This document shows positions 1 through 13,100 of a stretch of 64,000 nt of DNA, piece after piece (positions within the stretch are counted from its first letter, which is position 1; every line of letters starts with the position of its first letter). The translations under genes and the position numbers were made by a program. The stretch is from Eucommia ulmoides (lineage: Eukaryota; Streptophyta; Magnoliopsida; Garryales; Eucommiaceae). Location: assembly GCA_016647705.1 (NCBI GenBank), contig CM028333.1:23120243-23184242 (forward strand). Reading direction: 5' to 3'. The notes beneath the pieces were generated by a model that saw only the letters and a list, made by a program, of their open reading frames with translations, ran no database searches and was not told the origin of the DNA.

Positions 1-1690
1 ATAGAATAGGAAGATTAGGGTTGTCGTATCCACGGGGATTGGATTAAATTATCGCTAACTATTGCGATTATCATAATCGAACTTTATTTAGGTGATTGAA
101 ATTAGGGTTTTTGTTTTTAATATATACTAAACTAAATTAATAAATAATTAAACTATAATACTAAGTATATTATATTGGAATAGATTATCCATGGATTAAC
201 TTTGTTTACTTATATGTGTTTGATCCAATCTAGTTGACATTAATGGTATTTAAACTATCCGACAATCTAGATATCGAAAACTCACTCACTACCTCTCCCG
301 AGTATAAAGTGAATGAATATGTGCATTCGCGTCAACACTGATATCCCTATCTAGCATCTAAATGATCACATGAGTCTCGCCCCAACCTCACGGATTGCAC
401 ACTTTCTAATACTCTCTCGAGTTATTAGATCGTCACGTTCCCTAGTCCGAATCCGAGATTACCTCTCCCGAGTGTCAAACCCCGTATTCTCAAACCAACC
501 AAAATACCATAAAAAAGCATATAATGGAAGTAATAAAATGGTAAACACAATCGAATAGAGATGAACAACTGTTAACGAAACATGATTTACTCAAACAACA
601 TATATTAGTAAACTACATCAATCCTATAGATAATCAACGTTTAGCTCTTGACCATAACCAAATATTCAACAATAATCAATATATACATGATAAAACAACC
701 CAAAATGAGTTAAGAATAAAGAGAGAAACAAAAGAGAATAGCCGTTATTTGAAGGACAATGTCCGTAAAAACTGCTCCGATCTTGTTTCATCTTCTCCAA
801 TTGTGTTCATCCTTTTTGGTTGGTTGGTTGAGATCTATCAAAAACACTCCCAAAGCATTCCAAGTGTTTTCTCCAAATGTTGGAAATCGAGGGATAAGGG
901 AAAAAAATACCAAAATATCTAAACAAAATTTTACAGCTGGGGTTTCGGCGCTGCAGCGATGGTATGTCGGTAGGGTCATTGTTGCAGCGATGAGGGCCAT
1001 TGTTGTAGCAGTGGTTGGGCAAAGAGTTTACTGACTCTTCACCGCTGTCGCGATGGGGATCACCACTGCAGCGGTGAGACTGCTTGCTTATTCTTGGATC
1101 TTTTTTAACGTTTCTCCACCGACTTCCTACCGATTTGCTCGATTTTCAACCGTTTTTGCTCCTAACCCATGCTTTGAACAAAAACAAATAAAAATGAATT
1201 AAAACATTACAAGAATACTCAAAAATTACCAAATTCAGCTTGAAAATAGATAGATAAATTCAACCTATCACTACCCCCGGAATGGAAAGCCCATGATGAC
1301 ATATTCTGGGGTAATGGTCTCTCTAGGTGTAATTTCCTTAATCAGTGTAGCATGTTTACATATATTTTCATTGCGGCACGTGAAACACTAACACGTAATG
1401 ATGATTTGTGTCTAATCAGAAATTTTCCTTATCAGTTTTAATGAGGATTTGTGCTAAGAAGTTTTTAAGATCGTGTAGAAAGAATTTGAAATGAGCATGA
1501 TAGAAGAACTTACATTGCTCATCAGGTTGTAAATCATACAAACGAATGGGAGTATTTTCATTAATCAAGTTGACTACATCACAAAACTTCTAAAAGTACG
1601 GTTTGGAAAATATAAAAAGTGTACAAAACACCAATGACCACATCCACTAAGCTTGGTAAAGATGAAAAAGGTAAAAGCATCAATTAAAAG
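1..1690. other. A+T-rich non-genic DNA, probably transposon-derived
   Basis: I recognise no gene here. The short open frames have no familiar domain and overlap on both strands. The stretch at about 940-1080 is richer in G+C and repeats a CAGCGATG-like word several times (CAGCGATG, CAGCGATG, CAGCAGTG, GTCGCGATG, CAGCGGTG), as diverged minisatellites do. The text at 20-60 (a TCGTATCCACGGGGATTGG-like phrase) resembles non-coding parts of plant LTR elements, but this is an impression, not a match. Confidence 0.4.
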
Positions 1691-2340
1691 ATCTATCGAG
1701 GTATGATAAGCAACTTACTTTACCATAGTTTATGTTTGTGTGCTAGATTTTAATCATTTCCTAAGGAGTCTCATTTAACTATTGTTAAGTGTATTTTTAG
1801 ATACTTGAAATGCTCAAGTGATTTACAACTATGATATCCTAGGAGTAGTAATTTTTCCATGCTCAGTTACTGTGAAGCTGATTCACTGGATGTAAAGTTG
1901 CGCGAACAAGCACTAGTGAGTCTTGTCACTTTTTAGGGCATGAACTCATTTCTTAGTCAAGTAAGAAATAAAATTCTATTGCCTTATCTACTGTTGGGGC
2001 TGAGTATATGGTCGTCGATGACTCGTGTGTATAATACTTTATATGAAGTAACAATTACATTATTTTGGAATTTGTGTGGAATGTGTACCTATCTTATGTT
2101 ATAACACAAGCACAATTTGTTTGAGGAAAAATCTAATACAACACTCACACACAAAACATATTGAGATTCTCCATCACTTTATTTGGATCATATTTCAAAA
2201 TGTGACATCTCATTAGAACATTTTGATACTCACAATCAATTAACTAACTTATTCACAAAAACTTTAGCAAAAGAACAATTTTTAAGAATCATTCAGGGTT
2301 TGAAAATGATTAGGCACAATGATATTTGTCTAGAATAGTT
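1690..2340 (+). pseudogene. Decayed Copia reverse transcriptase C-terminus / RNase H
   Basis: Reading the + strand with frame changes gives the tail of a Ty1/Copia polyprotein. There is a CEAD-like stretch near 1870, an LGHELIS-like stretch near 1935, a STVGAEY-like RNase H motif near 1990, and a clear LTNLFTKTLAKEQF-like C-terminal motif near 2240-2285, the usual end of Copia pol. Many stops and frameshifts rule out a functional protein. It may belong to an element cut by the one that starts at 2558. Confidence 0.65.
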
Positions 2341-2557
2341 GCATTTTATATTTTTAAAAGATACATCATGAAAATTTCATTTTAAAGAATTATGCATTTG
2401 AGCATTTTTTTTTTCTTTCATAACTACATATAAGGGTGTTGGGTTTATCCCACATCGGATGCGGAAGGAGCTGGTGGTCAGGTTATAAGTGTGAGAGAAA
2501 GTCTCACCTCATAAGCTAGTTTTTGGGATTGAGAGATACCCAAGATCACCTATACTT

Positions 2558-3329
2558 TGTTGGGTAGGTCCAGCCCATGTAGGGGTGGACCTAACCCAAA
2601 GTCCAATTAGGCCTATTTTAAGTAAGAAGAAAAAAGTGCGGGCCCGATGGAGTTTTCTTAATAAAAGAAACAAAGAAAAAAATATTAATTAAAAAATCTC
2701 AGTAGGGCTTTGTCTTCAAAACCATGCGGCATAGCAAGGTTGAAAAAAAAAAAAAAGATCAGATGAAGCATTTTTATGGTAGTGCACAATAAAAGAAATT
2801 CCAGTAGCTTTGGGCAGGGAAAAAAAATCACACTCAACAATGTGTTTAGAGAGAGAAAATGAAGAGAGAACACGTTTTGGCTTAATGGTCGAACGATGAT
2901 TCAAACTTCAATTGGGATAAAATTTTAGGGATTTGTTCTCAGCATCAAGTATTTTAATTCTATCAGTCTTGATCTTTGGTAACCCTCTTTCAATTGGTGA
3001 TTCAGTATTCCTCTCTAAACCCGTATTTATTACTTCTTGTTGTATCTATCATTTTCAATGATGTTTATGAGGTGATCCAATAATTTTTCTCTTAAATGTG
3101 TGAACAATTGTAATCTCATTATTTTTTGTGATAATGGAAGTTGATACCGGACTTCAGTCCCGTAGTTTTTCCTTCGCCTTGGTTTTTTCTATGTAAAAAT
3201 CGTGTCTCCTGTTTTATTTATTATTTGCTTTTATCGTGGTTAATATATGTGGGTATTTAAATCGGTAATCTTATTTTAATCACATAAATAGGAAAAATAA
3301 AATCTAAATAATTGTTAAATTTTCCCAGC
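2558..3329 (+). repeat. 5' LTR of a Copia element
   Basis: The sequence from 2558 (TGTTGGGTA) is strongly similar, with small gaps, to 6006-6479. Shared landmarks are the AGCCCATG phrase at the start, ACCATGCGGCATAGCA, GCTTTGGGCAGGG and TTGGTGATTCAGTATTCC. Just past 3329 there is a TTGTATCAAGAGCT stretch that fits a primer-binding site for initiator-Met tRNA (TGGTATCAGAGC type). The right edge is set from that site only. The distal 300 bases have no counterpart in the 3' copy, so one LTR is truncated or replaced. Confidence 0.75.
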
Positions 3330-3386
3330 GAAGTTGTATCAAGAGCTCTAGGTTGTTGGAGAAAGATTTATTTGTATGATTTAAAA

Positions 3387-5960
3387 TGAAAGATATTGGT
3401 GGAGCCACGGTAAAATTAACATCTGCCAATTATGCTATTTGGAAATCTAGAATGATGGATATTCTTTATTATAAGGATTTGTATTTGCCTTTAAAAAGTT
3501 ATGCGGGTAAACCAAGTAATAAAAGTAATGAACAATGAGATATAATGCATACGAAAACAGTTGGTTATATTCGTCAATGGATTGATATTAGAGAAACCAA
3601 GGCTGATCAATTGTGGAAAAATTAGAGTCCTTGTACGAGCGAAAAATTGGATTGAATAAGGCTAATTTAATTAAATTTATTTTGGAAGATAAAGTGCAGA
3701 CAATACTACTTCTCAACGCATTACCTAACTACTGGAAAACGCAAAGAATATCACTCAACAATACGGCGCGAAATGAAAAGTTGACGATGGATATGGTCAA
3801 AGACAATCTTACTAATGAAGACACAAGGAGGAAAGATGAGGGCTTATCCTCAGAGGTACAGGTACTGGGTAATAAAAATCAAGAAAGATAGGGGAGAAGC
3901 AAAAGTAAGAATCCTTGTAATAATGGGTGGTTTAACAAATTGAGAGGTAAATTAAAAGGTAAAAAATACTTCAGGTGCTTCCACTACAACAAGTCAAGAT
4001 ACATAATCCGAAATTGCAGAATATTGAAAAGGAAACAATCTAAAAACCAATTTGACAAGGATAGAGAAGATGAGGAGACCAATATAGTTGTTACTAATGA
4101 CGATATTGTGATTCTTTATGAAGATGCTTGTATCAACCTTGCATGCGAGGATAGAAATTAGGTGATTAATTCATGCGCATCATTTCATGTTACTTCTCGT
4201 GGTGATTTCTTCTTATCTTACACTAGCGGTGACTTTGGCTATGTGAAGATAGGGAATGACGATGTATCTAAGATCATTGGTATGTGAGACATTTATCGAG
4301 AAACTAGTATTGGCTGCAAATTATTACTTAAAGATGTTGAACATATTCCATATATTTGGCTTAATTTGATCTCTGTTGAAAAGTTAGATGACGAAAGTTA
4401 TAGTAGTCATTTCGATGAAGCAAAATAGAAACTCACCAGAGGTTCTTTGGTGTTGGCCAGAGGTAATAAATTAAGTAGCTTGTATGTGATGCAAGAGAGA
4501 TTAGCTAAATGAGAGGTTAATATAGTTGATGATTCTTCTATAGAGTTATGGCATCGATAAGTTGGTCACTTAAGTGAAAAAGATCTTTACATGCTCGTCA
4601 CAAAACAACTCCTGACAGGTACAAAAGGTATATCTCTTAAAATTTGTACATACTATTTTTCCTATAAATAACATAGAGTTGCATTTCAAAATTTTAATCT
4701 ATCTAGAAAACATTATCATTTGGATTTGGTGCATACAAATATTTGTTTTATGAAAGATAAAACACTTGGTCGTGCTTCATATTTTGTTGCATTTATTGAT
4801 GATATTTTTTCAAAAAATATTTGTCTATTCTTTGAAAACTTGGAGGTGTTCAAGCATTTCCATGCTGAGGTTGATAGAGAAATAGGAAGACAGCTTAGAC
4901 GTTTGCGTGTAGATAATAGTGGTGAATACAAAGGTCCGTTTGAGGAATATTGCAATAAATACAACATCAGACTTGAGAAAATTGTGCCTAGGACTCCTCA
5001 ACATAATGGAGTTGCTGAGAGAATGAAGCAGATCATTTGTGAAATAATCAAGTGTATTATTTCCCACGCAAAGTTTCCTAAATTATTTTGGAGTGAGACA
5101 ATCAGGATCGCAATTAAATTAATTAATTTGCCTCTATCAGTTCCTTTGGATGGCAATATCCCAAAAAGTGTGTGGACTAAAAAAATATCTCCTACAAGCA
5201 TTTGAGGGTATTTGGATAACAAGCATTTATTCATGTTTAAAAGGATGAGAGGTCCAAGCTTGATGACAAGACAAAGTAGTATATATTCTTGGGCTATGGG
5301 CATAAGGAATTTGGCTTCAGATTATGGAATCCAGTTGACAGGAAGGTGATTTGTAGCAAGGATGTGATTTTCCTTGAAGATTAGACTATCGAGGATGTTG
5401 AGAAAAAAGTAAAGTCGATATCCTCTGTCGAGCATCCCGTCAACACAAATCCAGTTTCAGTACCTGTGACAGATCCACCAGAAGAGCAGCCCCATAAGAC
5501 TATCGATGAAGCACATGTTGGTGATAAAATAGTACATAAGCAGCCACCTCCACATGTTCCAATTGATGTTCAATTAAGAAGGTCCAACAGGGATTGGAAG
5601 ACTTCTTCAAAATATCAGTCTAATGGGTATATGATGCTTACAGATTGAGAAGAGCCAGAAAACTATTAAAAAGTCGTATCGTGTGGAGAAAAAAAAAGTG
5701 TAGTTGCAAGAAGAGATAAAATCTTTGCGTGAGAACTGCACATATAATTTGGTACAACTTTCTAAAGGCAAGAGAAGTTTGAAGAATAAATGAGTTTACA
5801 GATTAAAAATTGAAAAAATTAACTCATATACATGGTACCATTGGACTCTTGATATGTTGGATATGAAGTTGCAACAATTCAAGAAGATAAGTCAAAGAGA
5901 ATGGTTTAGATGTGATGACAAATGTTCATCTAGGACAGAAACTTGATAGTTTCAGAGAGA
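3387..5960 (+). pseudogene. Copia gag-pol remnant (Tnt1/Tork-like), RT largely deleted
   Basis: A gag start at 3387 (ATG, then a NYAIWKSRM-like motif) follows the primer-binding site. A degenerate CCHC knuckle lies at about 3970-4010 (CFHY instead of CxxC), then GAG-pre-integrase (LWHR, VGHLS near 4550) and an integrase core at 4720-5205 (HLDLVHTN, FVAFIDD, RVDNSGEYKG, TPQHNGVAER). Past the integrase C-terminus the frame reaches the first residues of the RT domain (WVYRLK near 5790) and then stops matching. The rest of RT and RNase H is absent before the 3' LTR. Several stops (for example 3537, 4161, 4287, 4425, 5205) make it non-functional. Confidence 0.85.
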
Positions 5961-6005
5961 GAGCCGATCTCCTACATTTCTCCTTATGAGTTGGAGTGGG
6001 AGATT

Positions 6006-6530
6006 TGTTGGGTATGTCTAGCCCATGTGGGGTGGACCTAGCCCGAAGCCTATCAGGATTAGCTTAAGTAAGAAGAAAAAAATGAGGGTCCAAATGGATT
6101 TTTTTAATAAAATAAACAAAGAAAAAAGGAAAAAAAAATTAATTACAAAAGCCCATTAGAGCTTTGTCTTTAAAACCATGCGGCATAGCATGGTTGATAA
6201 AAAGAGCTCACATGAAACATTTTTGCGGTAGTTCACACTAAAAGAAATTCCAACAGCTTTGGGCAGGGAAAAAAATTCATACCCAGTAGTATGTTTAGAG
6301 AGAGAAAATGAAGAGAGAGAGAGAGAGATAACACGCTTCGACTTAACAATTAGACGCCGATTAGAACTCCGATTGTGCTGAAATTTCAAGGGTTTGTTCT
6401 CGGCATCAAGTATTTTATTTCCATCGATCTAAATCTTTGGTAACTCTCTTCCAATTGGTGATTCAGTATTCCTATCTAACTGATCGTTCTCAATTTGGTA
6501 TCAAAATTCCGCCCTAAATCTATAATTTTG
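6006..6530 (+). repeat. 3' LTR of the Copia element (diverged or truncated)
   Basis: Starts with TGTTGGGTATG right after a purine-rich stretch (about 5985-6004) that can serve as polypurine tract. It is colinear with the 5' LTR up to about 6479. It then runs into unrelated text that contains TTTGGTATCAAAA (6496), itself like a primer-binding site. The similarity to the 5' LTR is clearly below identity, so the insertion is old. The right edge is uncertain. Confidence 0.7.
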
Positions 6531-8860
6531 TCAGGTTTTGTTTATCAATTCTTAATTAATTTAATATAATTTATTATTTTTTGTAGTAAAACTAAAAAAT
6601 AAAAATATTGAAAAAAATAACGAGAAAAATAGTTGAAAAAGAGCAAAAAGGGCAAGTCCACGAGCTAACCTGACCCACAACCCGATCCGGTTGTGGATCA
6701 TGGTCCAAACACATGAAAGATAGTCTTGAAAAATCCAATTAAGGCCATTAAATGGCAAAGAAAAATGGGAAAGGCCATTAAAAGGCTTGAATTAAAAAGG
6801 AAAGAAAAATGAGAATTAACTTGGCAATTTTGAAAGGATCGGCAGTGGGGTTTAAAAAATTCTATTTTTATCTTTATCTTTAATTTTGAATTTTAAAAAG
6901 TTTAGGGATTATTAAGTTATTTAAAAAATAATTTTAAAAGTTTTGAGATGTAATTAAAAATTATTTAAAATATCAAAAGCGGTTATTTCACTTTTTATCT
7001 AGTAAAAAATAATTAAAAATTATTAAAAATTTGAACAGAGTTGGTGGTTTATATATAAAAAAAGAAGACTTGAATTAAAAAAAAAAAAAAAAAAAACATT
7101 GAAAGGCGAAGACAGGGAGATGTGGTCATGTAAGCATATTACAAAGTAACCATTAGATTTAACTGAATCAAGATAAAATCTATCAAAGAATGAGCTTTAA
7201 AAATTAAATCAGATAATAATAATTATATTGAAACCAGAGCATTTAAAACATTGATAATCTAACTAAACCAAATAAACCATCAGCATTTAAAAAGAGCTGC
7301 CTATGCCCATTATAAACAGTGACAATAGCTAACAGTTTAGTCTATATCTATAGATGTTTCAAGGGTGTTAATCATCTAACTCCATTTTTATTACAAATCG
7401 ATTGATTACTACTAAACCAAATAACAAAAAAAAAAAAACAATTACAACCTAAAATGTTCAATGTATTGAAACTTTTATTGGAAAAACACACACATACACA
7501 GGCACAAAAAAAAAAAAAAATGTTTCCGCTTTGTTAAGTGTTTTTCTTTCCAAATTCTATTTTCTAAGAATAGAATCAGAAATATGGGGATTAAAAAATA
7601 TGTTCTTGTTATGCTCCAAATTCATATAATAGATTTCTAGGAATATCACAAACTTGTTCCCAAATTTTGTTTCTTTTCCTTAAAAAGTGAATCTATAACC
7701 AAAAAAAAAACTCAGGCCAAACAAATTTCAGTGTCAAACCCATAAGTAAAATAAAAATGAAATAGATGAAAAAAATAATAATAAAACTGATATCAACCAT
7801 CCAACACAATTATATGATGCAGATATATGAACTTACCTGCTTACTATGATGTACCATGCGTCATAAGTTAAGCTATTGCCTGAAGAGATTGAGAGGAGTA
7901 TATCCACTTGAATCAATAAAAAAAACACTAAATAAAAAGCAACTAAAAACACTATTTGCACAGATTCAGAACCCCTCTCAACCTAGCCACCTTTTCCATA
8001 ACCTCGACATAACACTCCACTCCAATAGTTATATCCCAATTCAACAACAACAACAACAATTTACTCAAAAACCCACAAAGAAAATGCATCAGTAATTCAT
8101 AACACAAAAATCCACAAATAAAATGGATTCCTTCATATTGGATATGTGGAAGTATTTGAAATGGCTACCATTCTCAAAATAGAAACAAAATTTTCAGAGC
8201 AAAAAAAGATTTCTAAGAAGGCACCTTTGGAGTGTTCTCGACCAGAAGATGAATGGGCAAAAAGTTGGTTGAAGCTAAAAATGGTATTGCCTTAAGGAAA
8301 CCCTTCGGTTGAAGAGGGAACCCTAGGGTTGGAAGGTGGACAATTGCAGTTGCGAAATAGAGAAAAGCCAGGACGGCTAACTGGATGGTGACGATGGTGG
8401 TGCTTGCATCATAAATCGTACATGGCGGCAACGTAAGGTTGGTGCTCGGGCCGTACATGACATTGACGTAGGGTTAGGAGGTAAACAATTCACTTTTAGA
8501 TTTAAACAAATTGAACAAAAATCAATTTCAACCTCTCAAATTGAAAAACAGAAAAAGAAAGAGAGGGAGGAAGAGAGAGAGAGAGAGAGAGAGACGTACC
8601 TGGAACGGAGACGTTGTGATGGTGATGTGCGGTGACGAAACGATGATGAAGGCACCTTCGGTGATGGTGATACATGGTGATGGATCAACAACGAGAGAGG
8701 CTATTAAAGTGCTAGGTTTTTTTATAAAGAAGTGAGAGAGGATACCGATGAAGACCTGTGAGATAGAGGGGCAACCCTAATTTTAATTTTAATATTTATA
8801 TGTAGGTTTATTTTTATCTAAGGGTGGAAAAATGTCTAGAGATTTATCTCTCATCTGACG
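6531..8860. other. Non-genic stretch with an LTR fragment and simple repeats
   Basis: No gene recognised. Positions 6889-6958 closely resemble 14766-14832 inside the Gypsy 3' LTR (shared AGTTTAGGGATTATTAA phrase), so a related LTR fragment lies here. Poly(A) tracts occur at 7078-7096 and 7507-7520, a CAA run at 8045-8060, and a GA microsatellite at 8574-8594. The small open frames at 7856-8095 and 8213-8458 (reverse) show no known domain and have skewed composition. Confidence 0.45.
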
Positions 8861-8903
8861 ACTGTGTTTATCCCAGTCCTGATTTATTCTATAGATGTAT
8901 ATA

Positions 8904-8904
8904 C

Positions 8905-8936
<32 letters not shown>

Positions 8937-8963
8937 GTGTGTGTGTGTGTGTGTGTGTGTGTG
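8904..8963. repeat. Compound AT / AC / GT microsatellite (self-complementary)
   Basis: An (AT)n run passes into about nine AC units (to 8936) and then about thirteen GT units (8937-8963). The AC and GT halves are perfect complements, so the locus is also a long hairpin-capable palindrome. A short (AT)n run follows at 9038-9050. Confidence 0.9.
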
Positions 8964-9119
8964 ATTCGATTTGTTTAGATCTAAAAGTGAATTGTCTACC
9001 TCCCAACTCTACGTCGACGTCATGTACGGCCCGACATATATATATATATATGGAGATACCACTAATTTAAGATTCTATAACTAGATATTTATTTTCACTA
9101 TTGTCTTGTGCATAACCTA

Positions 9120-9838
9120 AGAAAACATTGTCTATTGTCTTAGGTCCTATTTTCTTTCTTTTTGGTTCAGGTATAGCCACCTTTGCTAAACACCCTCACA
9201 CTTTTAAGATTCTCATATTAGGCTTTCTATTTTCCCAAATTTCATACGGGGTCTTTTCATTATCTTTTGTCGTAATGCGATTTAATATAAAACATGCTAT
9301 AAGTACGACCTCTCCTCATAATTTTTTTGGTAAACCTGAATTTATCAACATTGAATTCACCATATCTATCAAAGTTCTATTTTTCCTTTTTGAAAATTCC
9401 ATTCGATTGAGATGAATATGGTGGAGTAAGTTCATGTATGATACCACACTCTTCACAAAAAGTCTTAAGATCTCCCAAAGTGTACTCACCCCCTCTATTA
9501 GACCTAAATTTCTTAATCTTCAAATCAAGTTGATTTTATACTCTATTTTTATATATTATAAATTTATTGAACACCTCATCTTTAATCATCAAAAGATAAA
9601 TATAACAAAACATTGAATAATCATCAATGAACAATAGAAAATATTTATTCCTAGATCTAGTTAGTGGTCTATTTGAATCACATACGTCACTATATATAAG
9701 CTCTAAGAGCTGTGTATTCCTATTAACACTTCTAAAAGGCTTTCTAGGTTGTTTTACTTGAACACATACTTCACATTTGTGTTTATACTCCACATAAGAT
9801 TTAGGAATAAGATCAAGATCCATCAATCTCTTAGCATT
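9120..9838 (-). pseudogene. Copia integrase fragment, reverse strand
   Basis: On the - strand, 9826 down to 9536 encodes GAG-pre-integrase and the start of the integrase core (CEVCVQVKQPRKPF, LIYSDVCDSNRP, YFLLFIDDYS). The remainder to about 9120 continues the integrase in other frames, with KTPYEIW- and RILKVWGCLAKV-like motifs readable from 9250 down to 9160. It is a truncated pol piece without LTRs. It abuts the Gypsy LTR remnant at about 9840, which suggests a deletion or insertion junction there. Confidence 0.75.
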
Positions 9839-9839
9839 T

Positions 9840-9951
9840 TTTTTTTCAAAACCTATATCAGTACAGGTTTATATATATTTGTTGATTGGTCGGGTAACAT
9901 CAAGTCGACGTCACGCTTGGCTTCAGGCGTTGGAGGCCCAGGGTAGGGTGT
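9840..9951 (+). repeat. Truncated 5' LTR end of the Gypsy element
   Basis: The last 110 bases of an LTR. They align with 18752-18864 (shared TTGTTGATTGGTCGGGTAACATCAAG-type text, here split by single-base differences) and both end in GGGTGTGATA. A primer-binding-site-like TTGTATCAGAGCTTAGG follows at about 9962. The LTR body upstream is missing; a Copia fragment abuts it. Confidence 0.75.
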
Positions 9952-10159
9952 GATAGTTTTTTGTATCAGAGCTTAGGTTATAAGTTTTGTAGACGTGTCA
10001 GATTGTCTAGTTAGTAGTGGACCATAAGATAGGATGTTGATAGGTTGGTTTGGCACTTGAGTGGTAGTTACTTTATTTGATTAAATAGTATATTTGCATC
10101 ATGCACTATTTGTAACATTATTGAGCTTTTTATTTATTAAATTTTATTTCAAATCTTGA

Positions 10160-13100
10160 ATATGGATCGTGAAAATTAAAGTAGTGGGAATTCTGGACCC
10201 CAAAGAAAAATGGGTAGGACGCGAAGAAACTTGGATGCCATTGAGCAAATTTTATAGGATGTTGCGTAACTAACAGAGCAGCAGGTAAAGATGATGGAAT
10301 GATATAAGGCCCAAACCAAAACAGCCAATCTTCAGGTTGTACTCTTGAAAAGATTAAAGGAATTGGACCCCCCAACCTTTATGGGAACTGCGGGTCCTGT
10401 TAATGCTAAAAATTTATTTCCCTGAATCCAATCAGTTTGAGATGGAGAAGGAATTCATATTACTAAAACAGGAAAGATGTTAGTTCCGCAATATGAAATA
10501 AAATTTGATGCCCTATCCTAATTGTTCCTGATTTGGTGAAGACTGAGGAAGCGAGATGTAGAAGATTTCAAAAAGGACTAGATCTGCAAATATGACTGGC
10601 AGGCGATTCAAAAGTTAAACTAGTGAACACGGCAAAATAATAGAGAAATATGTGCAGGAAGCCACTCAAAATCGTAAATAGTATAAGAAGAACAGGTTTG
10701 AGCTATCTAGCAGATATTCAGGTGGCACCTCTCAGGGATCTGGCCCTCGACCATAACTTCCTCGAGCCCCGATAGTCGATCATTTGGCTAGAAGACTGGG
10801 CCCCCGACAATCGTATTCCGGGCGACAACAAAATGTTTTTGGATAAAGTTCAGGCTAGTAAGGACAGGATAGGGGTAAGACATTTAGCCAAACTGGAACA
10901 ACCATATGCTATCAATGTGGGTTACCGGATCATTTCGTTAGAGATTGTCCTATGGCAAGTTCAATATGTTTCCGTTGTCATGAACTAGGCCACATACCTC
11001 CATATTATCCAAAATCTATTGCCACACCTACACCTTCTGTGAGTAGTGTGGGCAGTGTTGGCCCTAGCAGTGTTCAGGTGCGAGGTAGAGAATCGGCCAG
11101 TAAACCTCCGACTCGTGGTCGTGTATTTGCTACTACTCAGCAGGATGCCCAAGTTACCTCGGATGTGGTTACATGTATCATATTTTTATATGATAGATAT
11201 GCACGTATACTTATCAATCCCAGTTTTACTCATTTATTTATTTCAGTGACCTCTATGATGCATGTAGAAAATTTTCCTGCTTCTCTGTTATATGGTATTA
11301 TTATTTCTACCTTTATGGGCAAGTCAGTATTAATAAATGGTGTGTATAAAAATAGTCTGCTTCGTATTAATGATAGAGAATTGTCAGTAGATCTATTACC
11401 CTTGAGTATTCACGATTTTGATGTGATATTGCACATGGATTTGTTATTCGGCTATCATAACACATTCGACTATTTTAAAAAAATGAAGTTACTTTTTGAA
11501 TCTAAGGCAAGTTGGAGTTTGTGTTTTGGGGGGATAGAACCATTACCCCTATCAGTTTGATTTTAGTTCTAGAGACCAGGAAATTATTAAAGAAGGGATG
11601 TCAGAGATACCTCGCGCATGTGATTGACACCAGTTAGAATGAGGTACAGGTGGTAGATATCCAAGTGGTCGAGGATTATCCTGATGTATTTCTTGAAGAA
11701 TTTCCGGGGCTACCGGTGAATAGAAAAATTGAATTTAATATCAAATTACTTCCGAGTATTTCTCCTATATCAATTTCACTCTATTGTATGGCACCTACCA
11801 AGCCAAAGAAATTGAAGATTCAGTTATAAGATCTATTAAACTATAGGTTTATCAGACCTAGTGTTTCTTTGTGGGGAGCTCCAGTCTTATTCGTAAGGAA
11901 GAAGGATGGCACTCTCAGGATGTGCATCGATTACAGGTAACTAATTAAGGTGACGATTCATAATAAATACCCGTTGCCTAGAATTAATAATTTTTTTGAT
12001 CAGTTGCAAAAGGTCAGGGTATTTTTCAAAATAAATCTTCGATTAGGATATCATCAGTTGAAAGTGAAAGACAGTGATGTGTTGGTGACGACATTCCGTA
12101 CAAGGTATGGACATTATGAATTTCTAGTTATGCCATTTGGGTTGACAAATGATCTGCTGCATTTATAGATCTGATGAATCAGATTTTTCAACCTTATTTA
12201 GATCAGTTCATCATCATGTTCATTGATGATATATTGATTTATTCCCAAAATAAAGAAGAGCATTTAGAGCATCTCAAGATTGTGCCACAGATTTTGAGAG
12301 AAAAGTAATTGTACGCGAAGTTTAGTAAGTGTGAGTTTTGATTGGATAAAGTTGTATTCTTGGGGCATGTTATCTTGGGTAATGGTATTCAAGTCAACCT
12401 AAAGAAAGTCGAAGCCGTTGTTCAATGAGAAAGGCCAAAAAGTGTGACAGAAGTTTGAAGCTTCCTGAGATTGGCGGGTTATTATCGTTGGTTTGTATAA
12501 GGATTTTCCGTTATTGCTGCCCTGTTGACCTATTTGACCCGCAATAAAAGTAAATTTGTGTGGACTAACAAATGTGAACAAAGCTTCTAGGAGCTGAAAA
12601 ATAGACTAATATCAGTGCCAATACTTTCTCTCCCAATAGAATGTGATAACTTTGTGATATACAGTGACGCTTCACACCAGGGGCTAGGTTGTGTACTGAT
12701 GTAACATGGCCACGTGATTATATATGCCTCTCGACAATTAAAGAATTATGAGTGTAACTACCCGACGCATGATTTGGAGTTGGCGGCAATTGTGTTTGCG
12801 TTAAAGCTCTGGAGACATTATCTGTATGGCTAGACATGCGAGATATACACTTACCACCAAAGTTTGAAATATTTGTTTACTCAGAAGAAATTGAATCTGA
12901 GATAGAGACGTTAGATGGAATTTATCAAAGATTATAATTGTACCATCCATTATCATATTAGAAAGACTAATGTTGTAGCAGATGCACTAAGTCGGAAATC
13001 GGTAAGTTTGGTTGCGCATCTCCGAGTTATTCACACTAACCTATATACTGAGCTGAGATCTCTGCGCGTCCAGTTTGCAGTAGGTCAGATAACATCGTTT

